Source: JBHGAV01 sp041946685
GTDB lineage: Bacteria > Acidobacteriota > Terriglobia > Bryobacterales > Bryobacteraceae
DNA length: 64,000 bases
Direction: 5' to 3'
NCBI GenBank assembly: GCA_041946685.1
Contig: JBHGAV010000017.1
Location: 4,267 to 68,266 of the forward strand
The notes beneath the pieces are model-generated. The model ran no database searches and was not told the DNA's origin. It was given only the letters and a program-made list of their open reading frames with translations. The first letter of the stretch is position 1, and the number at the start of each line of letters is the position of its first letter. Shown piece after piece: positions 17,020 to 25,070 of the stretch. The translations under genes were made by a program, and so were the position numbers.

Positions 17020-18150
17020 GTGCCTTCCAGGGAAGCCGTTCTTGTCCGTGGGGCGCGTCAACTGGTCACGCTGCGAGGCCCGCGGTGCCCCCGGCGCGGG
17101 ACGGCTCTCGGTGAGCTGGGGATCATTCATGACGGGGCGATGCTGGTGCGTGACGGGCGCATCGTAGCCGTCGGCCAGGGCCGCCGGGTTGAGAACCTGG
17201 CCGACGCCCGCAGCGCGGCGGAGATTGACGCCACCGGAAGGGTGGTGCTGCCCGGCTTTGTCGATTCCCACACCCACCTGGTGCCGGTGGACGCCGAGGC
17301 TATGTCCTCACGAGCGCTGGCACGGCAGGCCGAGGGCCGCATCCGCATGTTCGTGCGGCACGGCACCACGACGCTGGAGGCGAAGGCGGGGCAGATCAAG
17401 ACCCTGCGCGTCCTGGCCAGGCTGGACAGCTTCCTCATCTCGTTGGTCCCCACCTACCTGGGCGGGCTGGTGCACGCGGCTCCGGGCGAGGAACTGGCGG
17501 AGATGATCTTTGCCGTCGCGCGCCACCGGCTTGCGCGGTTTGCCGACGTCAACTGCGGGCGCCACGGACTCGGCGTCGACGATGCCCGCCACGCTCTGGA
17601 GACGGCACGGCAGGCGGGCTTGGGATTGAAGGTTCATGCGGAGCAGCACTCCCCCTCCGTCGGCGTGCGCCTGGCCGTGGAGTGCGGGGCGACAAGCGCC
17701 GCCAACCTGGAAGCCGCGGAAGAGGACGACATCGCTATCCTGGCGGAGTCTTCGACCGTCGCGACGCTGCTGCCGGGCAGGACGTTCTACCTTGGGTTGG
17801 ATCACCACGCCCCCGCGCGCGCCCTCATCGACCGCGGCGTCGCCGTGGCGCTCGCGACTGGCTTCCATCCGGCGACCAGCCCCACCTGCAGCATGCAGAT
17901 GGTGATGTCGCTGGCCTGTACACAGTTGGCGATGACTCCCGCCGAAGCCATTGCCGCCGCCACCATCAACGGCGCCCATGCGCTGGGGATGGCGGACCAG
18001 ACCGGCTCGCTCGAGGCCGGCAAACTCGCCGATTTCACCCTGTTCGATGTGTCCGACTACCGTGAGATCCCGTGCCAGTTCGGCGTAAACCTGGCCGTGC
18101 TGACCGTGAAGGGAGGCGTTGTGATCTACCGGCAGGGGGAGACGCCTTGA
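17020..18150 (+). CDS. Imidazolonepropionase-like amidohydrolase with altered active site
   Basis: A 376-residue amidohydrolase closest in pattern to HutI, which hydrolyses imidazolone propionate to formiminoglutamate in histidine breakdown. The HTH pair (84-86) and HAEQ (H206) metal residues are kept. Three family positions differ: ATDFNPG becomes ATGFHPA (G281 replaces the metal and catalytic Asp), SADHLE becomes SAANLE (N229 replaces His), and the FCE motif reads NCG. It is followed by ftcD with its stop overlapping the next start, so the pathway link is strong, but activity as HutI is doubtful without that Asp. The start is GTG at 17020, 2 bases after fcl. Confidence 0.72.
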   Translation: MPSREAVLVRGARQLVTLRGPRCPRRGTALGELGIIHDGAMLVRDGRIVAVGQGRRVENLADARSAAEIDATGRVVLPGFVDSHTHLVPVDAEAMSSRALARQAEGRIRMFVRHGTTTLEAKAGQIKTLRVLARLDSFLISLVPTYLGGLVHAAPGEELAEMIFAVARHRLARFADVNCGRHGLGVDDARHALETARQAGLGLKVHAEQHSPSVGVRLAVECGATSAANLEAAEEDDIAILAESSTVATLLPGRTFYLGLDHHAPARALIDRGVAVALATGFHPATSPTCSMQMVMSLACTQLAMTPAEAIAAATINGAHALGMADQTGSLEAGKLADFTLFDVSDYREIPCQFGVNLAVLTVKGGVVIYRQGETP

Positions 18151-19061
18151 AGGCCGGACTGATCGAATGCGTCCCGAACTTTTCGGAGGGCAGGGACGCC
18201 CTGGTCGTGGATGCGATCGCGTCCGCCATTCGGGACGTCGCCGGGGTGGCGCTGCTGGACCGGAACCTGGACGCCGATCACAACCGCTCCGTGATCACAT
18301 TCGCGGGCGGGCCGGAGGCGGTCGCCGAGGCTGCGGTGCGCGGAGTGGCGGAGGCGGCGAGGCTCATCGATCTCACCCGCCACCAAGGCGTGCATCCCAG
18401 AATCGGGGCCGCCGATGTTGTGCCCTTTGTCCCCCTGGGCACGACGAGACTGGCAGATTGCGTGACCATCGCGCGAAGCGTGGGGGAGCGCATTTGGAAC
18501 GACCTGGGCATCCCGGTTTACTTTTACGAGGCGGCGGCTCTGCGGGACGACCGCCGCAACCTGGCCGAGCTGCGGCGGGGCCAGTTTGAAGGGCTCTTGG
18601 AGGGTGGGCTTGCGAGCCCGCTGAGGCGGCCTGATCTCGGGGGCGATCGGCCGCATCCGACCGCGGGAGTAACGGCTGTGGGCGCCCGGAAGTTCCTCAT
18701 CGCCTACAACATAAATCTGGCTACGAAGGACGTGGACATTGCCCGCCGGATTGCCAGGAGGATCCGGCAATCGTCTGGAGGCTTTCGGCACGTCAAGGCC
18801 ATGGGGGTGCTGCTGGAGTCGCAAGGGCTCACCCAGGTTTCGATGAATCTCACCGATTTCGAAGAAACGCCCGTTGATTCGGTCTTCGAGGCCGTGGAGC
18901 AAGAAGCCGCGCGGCGCGGCGTGAAGGTGGCTTCGAGCGAGATCGTCGGCCTCGTTCCGAAGCGGGCCTTTGAGATGGCGCCGGAGTTCTACCGCCGCGC
19001 CGCCAACTTCCACCCCGGCGTGGTGCTGGAAAACCGGCTGGCGGAGATACAATCGAAGTAG
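18147..19061 (+). CDS. ftcD: Glutamate formimidoyltransferase
   Basis: A 304-residue transferase domain that moves the formimino group from formiminoglutamate to tetrahydrofolate, the last step of one histidine degradation route. The N-terminal CVPNFSEGRD, DADHNRSVITF and HPRIGAADVVPFVP motifs are diagnostic. Length matches the transferase-only form without a fused cyclodeaminase. The TTG at 18147 is chosen: it shares TTGA with the hutI stop and has GGGGGA 7 bases before it, whereas upstream in-frame codons lie inside hutI. The C-terminus overlaps the lipA start by one base. Confidence 0.93.
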   Translation: MKAGLIECVPNFSEGRDALVVDAIASAIRDVAGVALLDRNLDADHNRSVITFAGGPEAVAEAAVRGVAEAARLIDLTRHQGVHPRIGAADVVPFVPLGTTRLADCVTIARSVGERIWNDLGIPVYFYEAAALRDDRRNLAELRRGQFEGLLEGGLASPLRRPDLGGDRPHPTAGVTAVGARKFLIAYNINLATKDVDIARRIARRIRQSSGGFRHVKAMGVLLESQGLTQVSMNLTDFEETPVDSVFEAVEQEAARRGVKVASSEIVGLVPKRAFEMAPEFYRRAANFHPGVVLENRLAEIQSK

Positions 19062-19927
19062 TGCTCGTCAGCATTGCTCCCAAGACCCGCCGGCCGGAAT
19101 GGCTGCGCGTGCGCGCGCCGGGCGGGGAGAACTGGCGCGACGTGAAATCGCTGGTCGAGTCTCTCCGCCTCCACACGGTTTGCGAGAGCGCCCGCTGTCC
19201 GAATGTGGGCGAGTGCTGGAACCAGCGCACGGCCACCTTCATGATCCTGGGCAACGTCTGCACCCGCCGCTGCGGGTTTTGCGCCGTCCAGAAAGGCGCC
19301 CCGCTGCCGGTGGATTACGGCGAGCCGACGCGGGTCGCGGAAGCGGCCGCGGCTCTGGGTCTTCGCTACGCCGTCATCACCAGCGTGAACCGGGACGACC
19401 GCAAGGATGGAGGGGCCGAGATGTTCGCCCTGACCATCCGCGCCATCCGTGAGAGGATTCCGGTCTGCAAGGTGGAGGTGCTCATTCCGGACTTCCAGGG
19501 ATCCCACGCCGCCATGGACATGGTGCTCGAGGCCGCGCCCGACGTACTGAACCACAACCTGGAGACCGTGAAACGGCTCTACCGGCAGGCACGCTCCGGC
19601 GCGCGTTACGAGCGGAGCCTGGAGATCCTGGCTTACGCCAAGGCTGCACGCCCCTCTATTCCCACCAAGTCCGGGATTATGGTCGGACTAGGGGAGACAA
19701 TGGACGAGGCCCTGGAAGCGATGCGGGACCTGCGCGAGCACCGGGTGGACATCCTCACCGTGGGCCAGTATTTGCAGCCGGGCCGGCAGCACCTGCCTGT
19801 GACCCGGTACGTCACGCCGCCCGAGTTTGACCAACTCCGCCAAGCCGGCCGCGAGATGGGCTTCTCTCACGTGGAATCCGGCCCGCTGGTCCGCAGTTCC
19901 TACCACGCCGCCGACGTTGTATCCTAG
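19061..19927 (+). CDS. lipA: Lipoyl synthase
   Basis: A 288-residue radical SAM enzyme that inserts two sulfurs into octanoyl chains on lipoyl proteins. Both iron-sulfur cluster motifs are intact: C41, C46 and C52 (CESARCPNVGEC) for the auxiliary cluster and C67, C71 and C74 (CTRRCGFC) for the SAM cluster. The C-terminal RSSYHA supplies the conserved serine. The GTG start at 19061 overlaps the ftcD stop by one base. No lipB is visible in the window. Confidence 0.96.
   Translation: MLVSIAPKTRRPEWLRVRAPGGENWRDVKSLVESLRLHTVCESARCPNVGECWNQRTATFMILGNVCTRRCGFCAVQKGAPLPVDYGEPTRVAEAAAALGLRYAVITSVNRDDRKDGGAEMFALTIRAIRERIPVCKVEVLIPDFQGSHAAMDMVLEAAPDVLNHNLETVKRLYRQARSGARYERSLEILAYAKAARPSIPTKSGIMVGLGETMDEALEAMRDLREHRVDILTVGQYLQPGRQHLPVTRYVTPPEFDQLRQAGREMGFSHVESGPLVRSSYHAADVVS
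19920..19925 (+). promoter_or_regulatory. -10-like hexamer overlapping the lipA stop
   Basis: TATCCT sits within CGTTGTATCCT, an 11-mer also found before the MrfA-like helicase gene. It lies 7 bases before ATG 19933 without a ribosome binding site, so the small secreted gene may have its own leaderless transcript. Confidence 0.35.
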
Positions 19928-19932
19928 GCGAC

Positions 19933-20316
19933 ATGGCAATTGCGATGCGCCTCCACCACTATTTCCTTGTTCCCGTTCTGCTCGGCTCCTTGGCATTGGT
20001 TACGCTCACCGCCGCCCAGAAGAAGAAGGTATCGCCTCCGCCCAAGTACACGATCTCCGGAACGATTACCGGACTTGGCGCTAACCACCGGGCCAGAGTG
20101 GTGGCGACCTCATCTAACCACCCCCAACGTGGGGCCTACACGCGTGAGGACGGAAGCTACACCCTTCAATCGGTGTACGCCGGCTCGTACTCGGTTCGGC
20201 CAACCCACGCAGGCTACCGCTTCACGCCGAGCTTCCACACGGTGGCGGTGACCACGGCCGACCGGGTGGAGATCAACTTTGTGGCCACTCCGCTGCCGAC
20301 CAAGAGCAAACGGTAG
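19933..20316 (+). CDS. Small secreted carboxypeptidase-regulatory-like protein
   Basis: A 127-residue exported protein: a signal peptide (about 1-28, ending LTAAQ), a basic proline linker (KKKVSPPPK), and one beta-sandwich domain of the carboxypeptidase-regulatory/CnaB-like type (YTISGTITG...REDGSYTLQSVYAGSYSVRPTHAGYRF). Such domains are usually parts of larger surface proteins; here one stands alone. It follows lipA by 5 bases but may be transcribed separately from a -10-like element over the lipA stop. The function is unknown. Confidence 0.7.
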   Translation: MAIAMRLHHYFLVPVLLGSLALVTLTAAQKKKVSPPPKYTISGTITGLGANHRARVVATSSNHPQRGAYTREDGSYTLQSVYAGSYSVRPTHAGYRFTPSFHTVAVTTADRVEINFVATPLPTKSKR

Positions 20317-20344
20317 GTCCTCACCACCCTCCCGCTCCCGGCAG

Positions 20345-20388
20345 TGTGACTGAAGTCATAGTCGCCCTGAAGCGGCCGCCCTCATACT
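20345..20388 (+). promoter_or_regulatory. Crp/Fnr-type site and -10 upstream of qNOR
   Basis: TGTGA-N6-TCATA at 20345-20360, also readable as TGAC-N4-GTCA (20347-20358), matches the Crp/Fnr/DNR family layout. A -10-like CATACT lies at 20383-20388. If transcription starts near 20394, the site is centred near -41.5, the class II activator position. Regulation by a nitric-oxide or oxygen sensing regulator is inferred. Confidence 0.5.
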
Positions 20389-20421
20389 GAGAGTTGGCCG
20401 TTTTCTTCTGAGGAGGGTTGG

Positions 20422-22638
20422 ATGATGCGAAAGCTCTGGCTGGTTGCACTGGCAGTCCTCGTTGTCTCCTTTGGAATCCTTGGATGGATCGGCACACGCA
20501 TCTATCAGGAAATGCCCCCCATCCCCGACAGGGTGGTTTCCACTGATGGCACTGAGGTGATTGGTAGCGGTGAAATCGGCCGGGGGCAGAACGTATGGCA
20601 GTCCCTCGGTGGCATGGAAGTCGGCTCGATTTGGGGGCATGGCAGCTACGTGGCCCCGGACTGGACGGCGGACTGGCTTCACCGCGAAGCCATGGCCGTG
20701 CTCGGGGACTGGGCCCAGGCGGAGCGTGGCGCCCCTTACGATGCGCTCTCCACCGAGCACAAGGCGCAGCTTCAGGGACGGCTCGAGCAGATGTATCGCC
20801 GCAACGGCTACGACCCCGCGACCGGCGTGCTGTCGATTGAGCCCGTGCGCGCCCGGGCCTTCCAGGGCACTCTGGCGCATTACTCGGATGTGTTCATGAA
20901 GGGGGAGCCCAGCTACTCGATTCCCCCCGGGACGGTGAGCGATCCGGCGCGGATGAAGCAGCTTGCGGCGTTCATCTTCTGGACGGCGTGGTCGGCGGCG
21001 GCCAACAGGCCCGGCGACAGCATCAGCTACACGCACAACTGGCCGCACGAAACGCTGGTTGGCAACCGTCCCACAGGAGAGACCGTGATGTGGACCGGCG
21101 TCAGCATTATCATGCTGCTGGCCGGCATCTGCGCCATGGTGTGGTGGTACGCCTCGCAAAAGCGGCACGATGAGGCGGGCCCGCTGCCCGCCACCGATCC
21201 GCTCTCGGACTGGCGGGCGACGCCCTCGCAGCGAGCGACGCTCAAGTACTTCTGGGTGGTGGCGGCGCTGATCCTGGTGCAGATCCTTATGGGCATCATC
21301 ACCGCCCACTACGGAGTCGAAGGCGGCGGGTTCTACGGTCTCAAGATCGCCGACTGGCTGCCCTACAGCGTCACGCGCACCTGGCACATTCAGACCGGCC
21401 TGTTTTGGATCGCCACGGCGTGGCTGGCGGCCGGCCTGTTCATCGGGCCGCTCATCAGCGGCGCGGAACCCAGGGGCCAGAGACTCGGCGTCAACGTGCT
21501 GTTCCTGGCGCTGTTCGTGGTGGTGGGGGGCTCGCTGACCGGCGAGTGGCTGAGCGTCAAGAATAAGCTGAGCGACACGGTCTCCTTCTACTTTGGCCAC
21601 CAGGGATACGAGTACATCGATCTCGGCCGGGCCTGGCAGATCGCTCTGTTCGTGGGCCTGCTGCTCTGGCTCATCCTGGTAATCCGCGCGGTGCGCCCCG
21701 CGCTCAAGAGCGGCGGCGAGCATAAGTCCCTGGTGTGGCTCTTCCTGATATCGGCCGGCGCCATCGGGCTCTTGTACGGCGCGGGCTTGAATTGGGGCCA
21801 GCACACGCACCTGTCCATGGTCGAGTACTGGCGCTGGTGGGTAGTCCATCTTTGGGTGGAAGGCTTCTTCGAAGTGTTTGCCACAACCGTGATCGCCTTC
21901 TTCTTCGCCCGCCTGGGCCTGATCAAGCCCGGCCTGGCGGCCCAGTCGGCGCTGCTCTCCGCCATGATCTACCTGAGCGGGGGCATCATCGGGACCTGCC
22001 ATCACCTTTATTGGTCGGGGACCCCGACGGTGGCTCTGGCCTGGGGCTCGGTGTTCAGCGCTCTGGAGGTTGTGCCGCTGACGCTGGTGGCGTTCTCGGC
22101 CCTGGATGATCTTCGCCGTGGCAAGCTGACCGCGTGGGCGGAGCGCTACAAGTGGCCCATCTACTTCTTTGTTGCGGTCGCATTCTGGAACATGGTGGGA
22201 GCGGGGCTGTTCGGTTTCATGATCAACCCGCCGATCGCGCTCTATTTCATGCAGGGATTGAACACGACGCCGGTGCACGGCCACGCCGCCCTGTTCGGCG
22301 TCTATGGAATGCTGGGCGTGGGATTGATGCTGGTGTGCCTGCGCGCGCTCCATCCCGGCGCAGTGTGGAAGGAGGGCTGGCTCAAGTTCGCCTTCTGGGG
22401 GATGAACATCGGTCTGACGGGGATGTGCGTCATCAGCCTGCTGCCGGTCGGCCTGCTTCAGACCTGGGCTTCCGTGGACCAGGGCTATTGGTATGCCCGC
22501 AGCAGCGAGTTCCTGGGCACACCGTTGATGCAGACGCTGCGCTGGCTGAGGGTTCCTGGGGACACGATCTTTGCGCTCGGGGCTCTGGTCCTGGTGGCGT
22601 TTGTCGCCAAGGTGCGCGGCCGCGGGGCCGAAGCGTGA
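20422..22638 (+). CDS. norZ: Quinol-dependent nitric oxide reductase
   Basis: A 738-residue haem-copper superfamily enzyme that reduces two NO to N2O with electrons from quinol. A fused N-terminal extension (about 30-215, IYQEMPPIPDRVV onward) replaces the separate NorC subunit, which identifies qNOR. Haem and non-haem iron ligands are visible in WHIQTG, HLWVEGFFEVFAT, CHHLYWSGTP and HGHAALFGVYG. About 14 membrane helices are expected. GAGGAGG at 20410-20416 precedes ATG 20422. It stands alone, with no denitrification genes nearby, so detoxification of NO is more likely than full denitrification. A Crp/Fnr-type site lies upstream. Confidence 0.95.
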   Translation: MMRKLWLVALAVLVVSFGILGWIGTRIYQEMPPIPDRVVSTDGTEVIGSGEIGRGQNVWQSLGGMEVGSIWGHGSYVAPDWTADWLHREAMAVLGDWAQAERGAPYDALSTEHKAQLQGRLEQMYRRNGYDPATGVLSIEPVRARAFQGTLAHYSDVFMKGEPSYSIPPGTVSDPARMKQLAAFIFWTAWSAAANRPGDSISYTHNWPHETLVGNRPTGETVMWTGVSIIMLLAGICAMVWWYASQKRHDEAGPLPATDPLSDWRATPSQRATLKYFWVVAALILVQILMGIITAHYGVEGGGFYGLKIADWLPYSVTRTWHIQTGLFWIATAWLAAGLFIGPLISGAEPRGQRLGVNVLFLALFVVVGGSLTGEWLSVKNKLSDTVSFYFGHQGYEYIDLGRAWQIALFVGLLLWLILVIRAVRPALKSGGEHKSLVWLFLISAGAIGLLYGAGLNWGQHTHLSMVEYWRWWVVHLWVEGFFEVFATTVIAFFFARLGLIKPGLAAQSALLSAMIYLSGGIIGTCHHLYWSGTPTVALAWGSVFSALEVVPLTLVAFSALDDLRRGKLTAWAERYKWPIYFFVAVAFWNMVGAGLFGFMINPPIALYFMQGLNTTPVHGHAALFGVYGMLGVGLMLVCLRALHPGAVWKEGWLKFAFWGMNIGLTGMCVISLLPVGLLQTWASVDQGYWYARSSEFLGTPLMQTLRWLRVPGDTIFALGALVLVAFVAKVRGRGAEA

Positions 22639-22648
22639 AAGCTGCGGT

Positions 22649-23149
22649 TCAGTAGTAGGTGGAGCTGGCGCTGATCACCCTGCCGCTGCGGAGGAGCACG
22701 GTCGTCTCGACGCCCTCCTCGGGCTTCAAGTAGCGGAACGTCTCCAGCGCGCGGCCTTCGGACACCTCGGTGGTGACCATGTTCGGCTTGCCGTAACTGG
22801 CCAGCAGCTTCAGCTTGTCCATGCCGACAGGGATATCTGTGGGCGATGGAAAGGGCTGTGCCGGCGGACGGGCTGGCTGCACTGCCGCCACGCGCGGCGA
22901 GGGCGCTGGGCGGCTGGGCGCCGCCGGTTTGGGACGGTCCTCGGGAGCCGTGGCGAGTTCGCGGCGCGCCGGGCTGGGCTTCTGGCCCTTGCTGACGACC
23001 TGCTCTATGGCGGCTGCCGCTTTGCCGATGGCAGTGCCTTCGTCGTGGGAGCGCAGCAGGACGAAGACACCCAGCGGGGTCAGCAGCAAGAGCGCGGCCC
23101 CGAACACAAGCAGCAGCGAGGACAGGGAGTTACGCTTCTCTGTGTCCAT
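22649..23149 (-). CDS. Membrane-anchored protein with proline-rich linker
   Basis: A 166-residue protein not recognised at family level. It has a short charged N-terminus (MDTEKRNS), one membrane helix (about 10-32), an alanine/proline-rich linker (about 60-105), and a small C-terminal domain (DKLKLLASYGKPNMVTTEVSEG...) that resembles BamE/SmpA-like folds in its G.P turn followed by beta strands. The ATG at 23149 is chosen so that the helix follows at once; an in-frame start 22 codons upstream is possible. It converges on the qNOR gene with only 10 bases between stops. Its role is likely periplasmic, but unknown. Confidence 0.55.
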   Translation of the reverse strand: MDTEKRNSLSSLLLVFGAALLLLTPLGVFVLLRSHDEGTAIGKAAAAIEQVVSKGQKPSPARRELATAPEDRPKPAAPSRPAPSPRVAAVQPARPPAQPFPSPTDIPVGMDKLKLLASYGKPNMVTTEVSEGRALETFRYLKPEEGVETTVLLRSGRVISASSTYY

Positions 23150-23254
23150 ATGCCAAGGCGTCGACCGCCTCCATTCCATTTTGGAGACGGGCAATATGGC
23201 TGTAAATACTAGCAATGGTTAGCAGAGTTCTATCCTCCATGGACAGGGTGCGAG

Positions 23255-23962
23255 CTAGGGGGAATGAGGAGCGAGCTGCACGTCGCTGGTCAGGTTGAGG
23301 ATTTCCGTCACCTCGTTGAATACCGCCAGCATGGAATCGACTAAGTCAGGCCCGGTCGAACTCTGCACCTCGCCCTCGGTCATTGGGAAGTAGACCTGAA
23401 AGCCCGCCCATTCCCGCGGAGGCGCGGCTTCCAGCAACCGCCTGAGGCGGGCCGCCTGGGCGGGGGGCTTCTCCTGGTCTGCCCCGGGGGCCCAGATTCG
23501 AAAACCCTCGCGCGCCAGGCGGCGGATTTCTGCGTCCAGGAAACTTCCCGCACGAAGGCCCTTAATCAACCGGTTCCAATCCCAATCGTCCCGAAGCTGC
23601 CAATCCCGGTAGCCCCGTGGCGCCTTCAGGTAGCCGCGCTCAATCTGAAGTCCGCATTTGAAGAGGCCTTCCTCCGGTTCCACCGTGAGGAAGAACTTGC
23701 CGCAGCCGAAGCTGACATGGGAGGAGAGCGGTTTGGCGTCCCGGTTAGCGCGGGCCAGAAAACCGATCCAGCGCCAGTAGACGCCGCGGCCCCAGCGTTC
23801 GGTGATGAAGCGCTGCCCATACCGCGACTCGAGGGCCAGCTTGAGAATGCGCGTGATGCGCTGATTCTCCTCGAGGTTGCCGATGTGGATTCCGCGGCGG
23901 AAATCCAGGAACTCGGGACGGAAGCCGGTGAGTGACGAGGGGACACCTTCTTGTCTGGCCAT
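23255..23962 (-). CDS. Uncharacterised protein, 235 residues
   Basis: I do not recognise this family. The product is soluble and rich in tryptophan and aromatic residues (RGVYWRWIGF, RDWQLRDDWDWNRLIK), with no signal peptide or membrane helix. The middle contains SFGCGKFFLTVEPEEGLFKCG, a glycine-rich beta region, and the end (VDSMLAVFNEVTEILN) is helical. The ATG at 23962 is chosen because residues before it are of low-complexity type. It is divergent from the epimerase gene at 24071 with about 108 bases between. Codon use looks like that of its neighbours. Confidence 0.55.
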   Translation of the reverse strand: MARQEGVPSSLTGFRPEFLDFRRGIHIGNLEENQRITRILKLALESRYGQRFITERWGRGVYWRWIGFLARANRDAKPLSSHVSFGCGKFFLTVEPEEGLFKCGLQIERGYLKAPRGYRDWQLRDDWDWNRLIKGLRAGSFLDAEIRRLAREGFRIWAPGADQEKPPAQAARLRRLLEAAPPREWAGFQVYFPMTEGEVQSSTGPDLVDSMLAVFNEVTEILNLTSDVQLAPHSP

Positions 23963-24070
23963 GCCTGGAATTGTGCACCACCAAGCGCCCGGGGCGCCAG
24001 CGGCCAAGGCCGCGCTTGCGCCGGCCCGTGCGGCCGAGGCATTCTGAATGTTGAGTCTCGGGAGGAGTCC

Positions 24071-25066
24071 TTGAAAGAAGATCTAGTTGTCGTGACGGGC
24101 GCCGGCGGCTTCATCGCCGGTCAGCTCGTTTCCCTGCTCCGCAGCCAGGGATACAGGAAGATACGCGCCGTCGATATCAAGCCCCTGGACGAGTGGTATC
24201 AGAGGTTCGACGATGTCGAGAACCTCAGTCTCGACCTCAACCTCCGGGAGAACTGCTTTACCGCCGCTAAGGGTGCACGCCAGGTGTTCAACCTCGCGGC
24301 GAACATGGGCGGCATGGGTTTCATAGAAAAGAACAAGGCGCTGTGCATGTTGTCGGTGCTTATCAACACGCATATGCTGATGGCGGCCCAGGAGCACGGG
24401 GTCGAGCGATATTTCTACTCGTCTTCGGCATGCGTCTACAACGGCGAGAAGCAGATGAATCCCGATTCGCCGGCGCTGAAGGAAGAGGACGCCTATCCCG
24501 CGCTGGCCGAGGACGGCTACGGATGGGAGAAGCTGTTCAGCGAGCGGATGTGCCGTCACTTCCGCGAAGACTTCGGCCTGCGCACGCGCGTGGCCCGCTT
24601 CCACAACGTCTACGGCCCGTATGGCACCTGGGATGGAGGCCGGGAGAAGGCCCCGGCGGCGATCTGCCGCAAGGTCATCCACGCCAAGGTAACCGGCAAA
24701 CATGAGATCGAGATCTGGGGCACCGGCGAGCGCACGCGCAGCTTCATGTACATAGACGATTGCCTCAAGGGGATCCAGATGATCATGGATTCGGACATTC
24801 TCGATCCGATCAACCTGGGCTCCAGCGAACTGGTCAGCATCAACCAGCTCGTGGACGTCGTCGAGGCCATAGCCGGGGTGAAGCTGAAGCGCGTCTACCA
24901 GCCTGACGCGCCCAAGGGCGTCGCCGGCCGGAACAGCGACAACACGCTGATCAAGAAGCTGCTCGGTTGGGAGCCGAGCATCCCTCTGCGCGTGGGTATG
25001 GAGAAGACCTACGCTTGGATCTACGACCAATACATGAGACGGCAGCGCGGGGAACGGACCATCTGA
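24071..25066 (+). CDS. GDP-mannose 3,5-epimerase-like NAD-dependent epimerase
   Basis: A 331-residue extended short-chain dehydrogenase. The NAD site is TGAGGFIAG near the N-terminus, and AANMGGMGFIEKN is a hallmark of GDP-mannose 3,5-epimerases, which make GDP-L-galactose and GDP-L-gulose in plants. The active-site serine region is YSSSACVYN and YGWEKL supplies Tyr and Lys. The start is TTG at 24071, supported by GGAGGAG at 24061-24067. It is followed 4 bases later by manC, whose product would be its substrate. The product sugar is inferred. Confidence 0.8.
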   Translation: MKEDLVVVTGAGGFIAGQLVSLLRSQGYRKIRAVDIKPLDEWYQRFDDVENLSLDLNLRENCFTAAKGARQVFNLAANMGGMGFIEKNKALCMLSVLINTHMLMAAQEHGVERYFYSSSACVYNGEKQMNPDSPALKEEDAYPALAEDGYGWEKLFSERMCRHFREDFGLRTRVARFHNVYGPYGTWDGGREKAPAAICRKVIHAKVTGKHEIEIWGTGERTRSFMYIDDCLKGIQMIMDSDILDPINLGSSELVSINQLVDVVEAIAGVKLKRVYQPDAPKGVAGRNSDNTLIKKLLGWEPSIPLRVGMEKTYAWIYDQYMRRQRGERTI

Positions 25067-25070
25067 GGCC

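Noticed and set aside
18072..18146. An upstream start for ftcD
   Set aside because: It lies inside the HutI-like gene; TTG 18147 has a good ribosome binding site and starts at the conserved N-terminus.
20356..22353. A 665-codon open frame on the minus strand opposite qNOR
   Set aside because: qNOR is certain on the plus strand; the antisense product is His/Gln/Arg-rich and matches no family.
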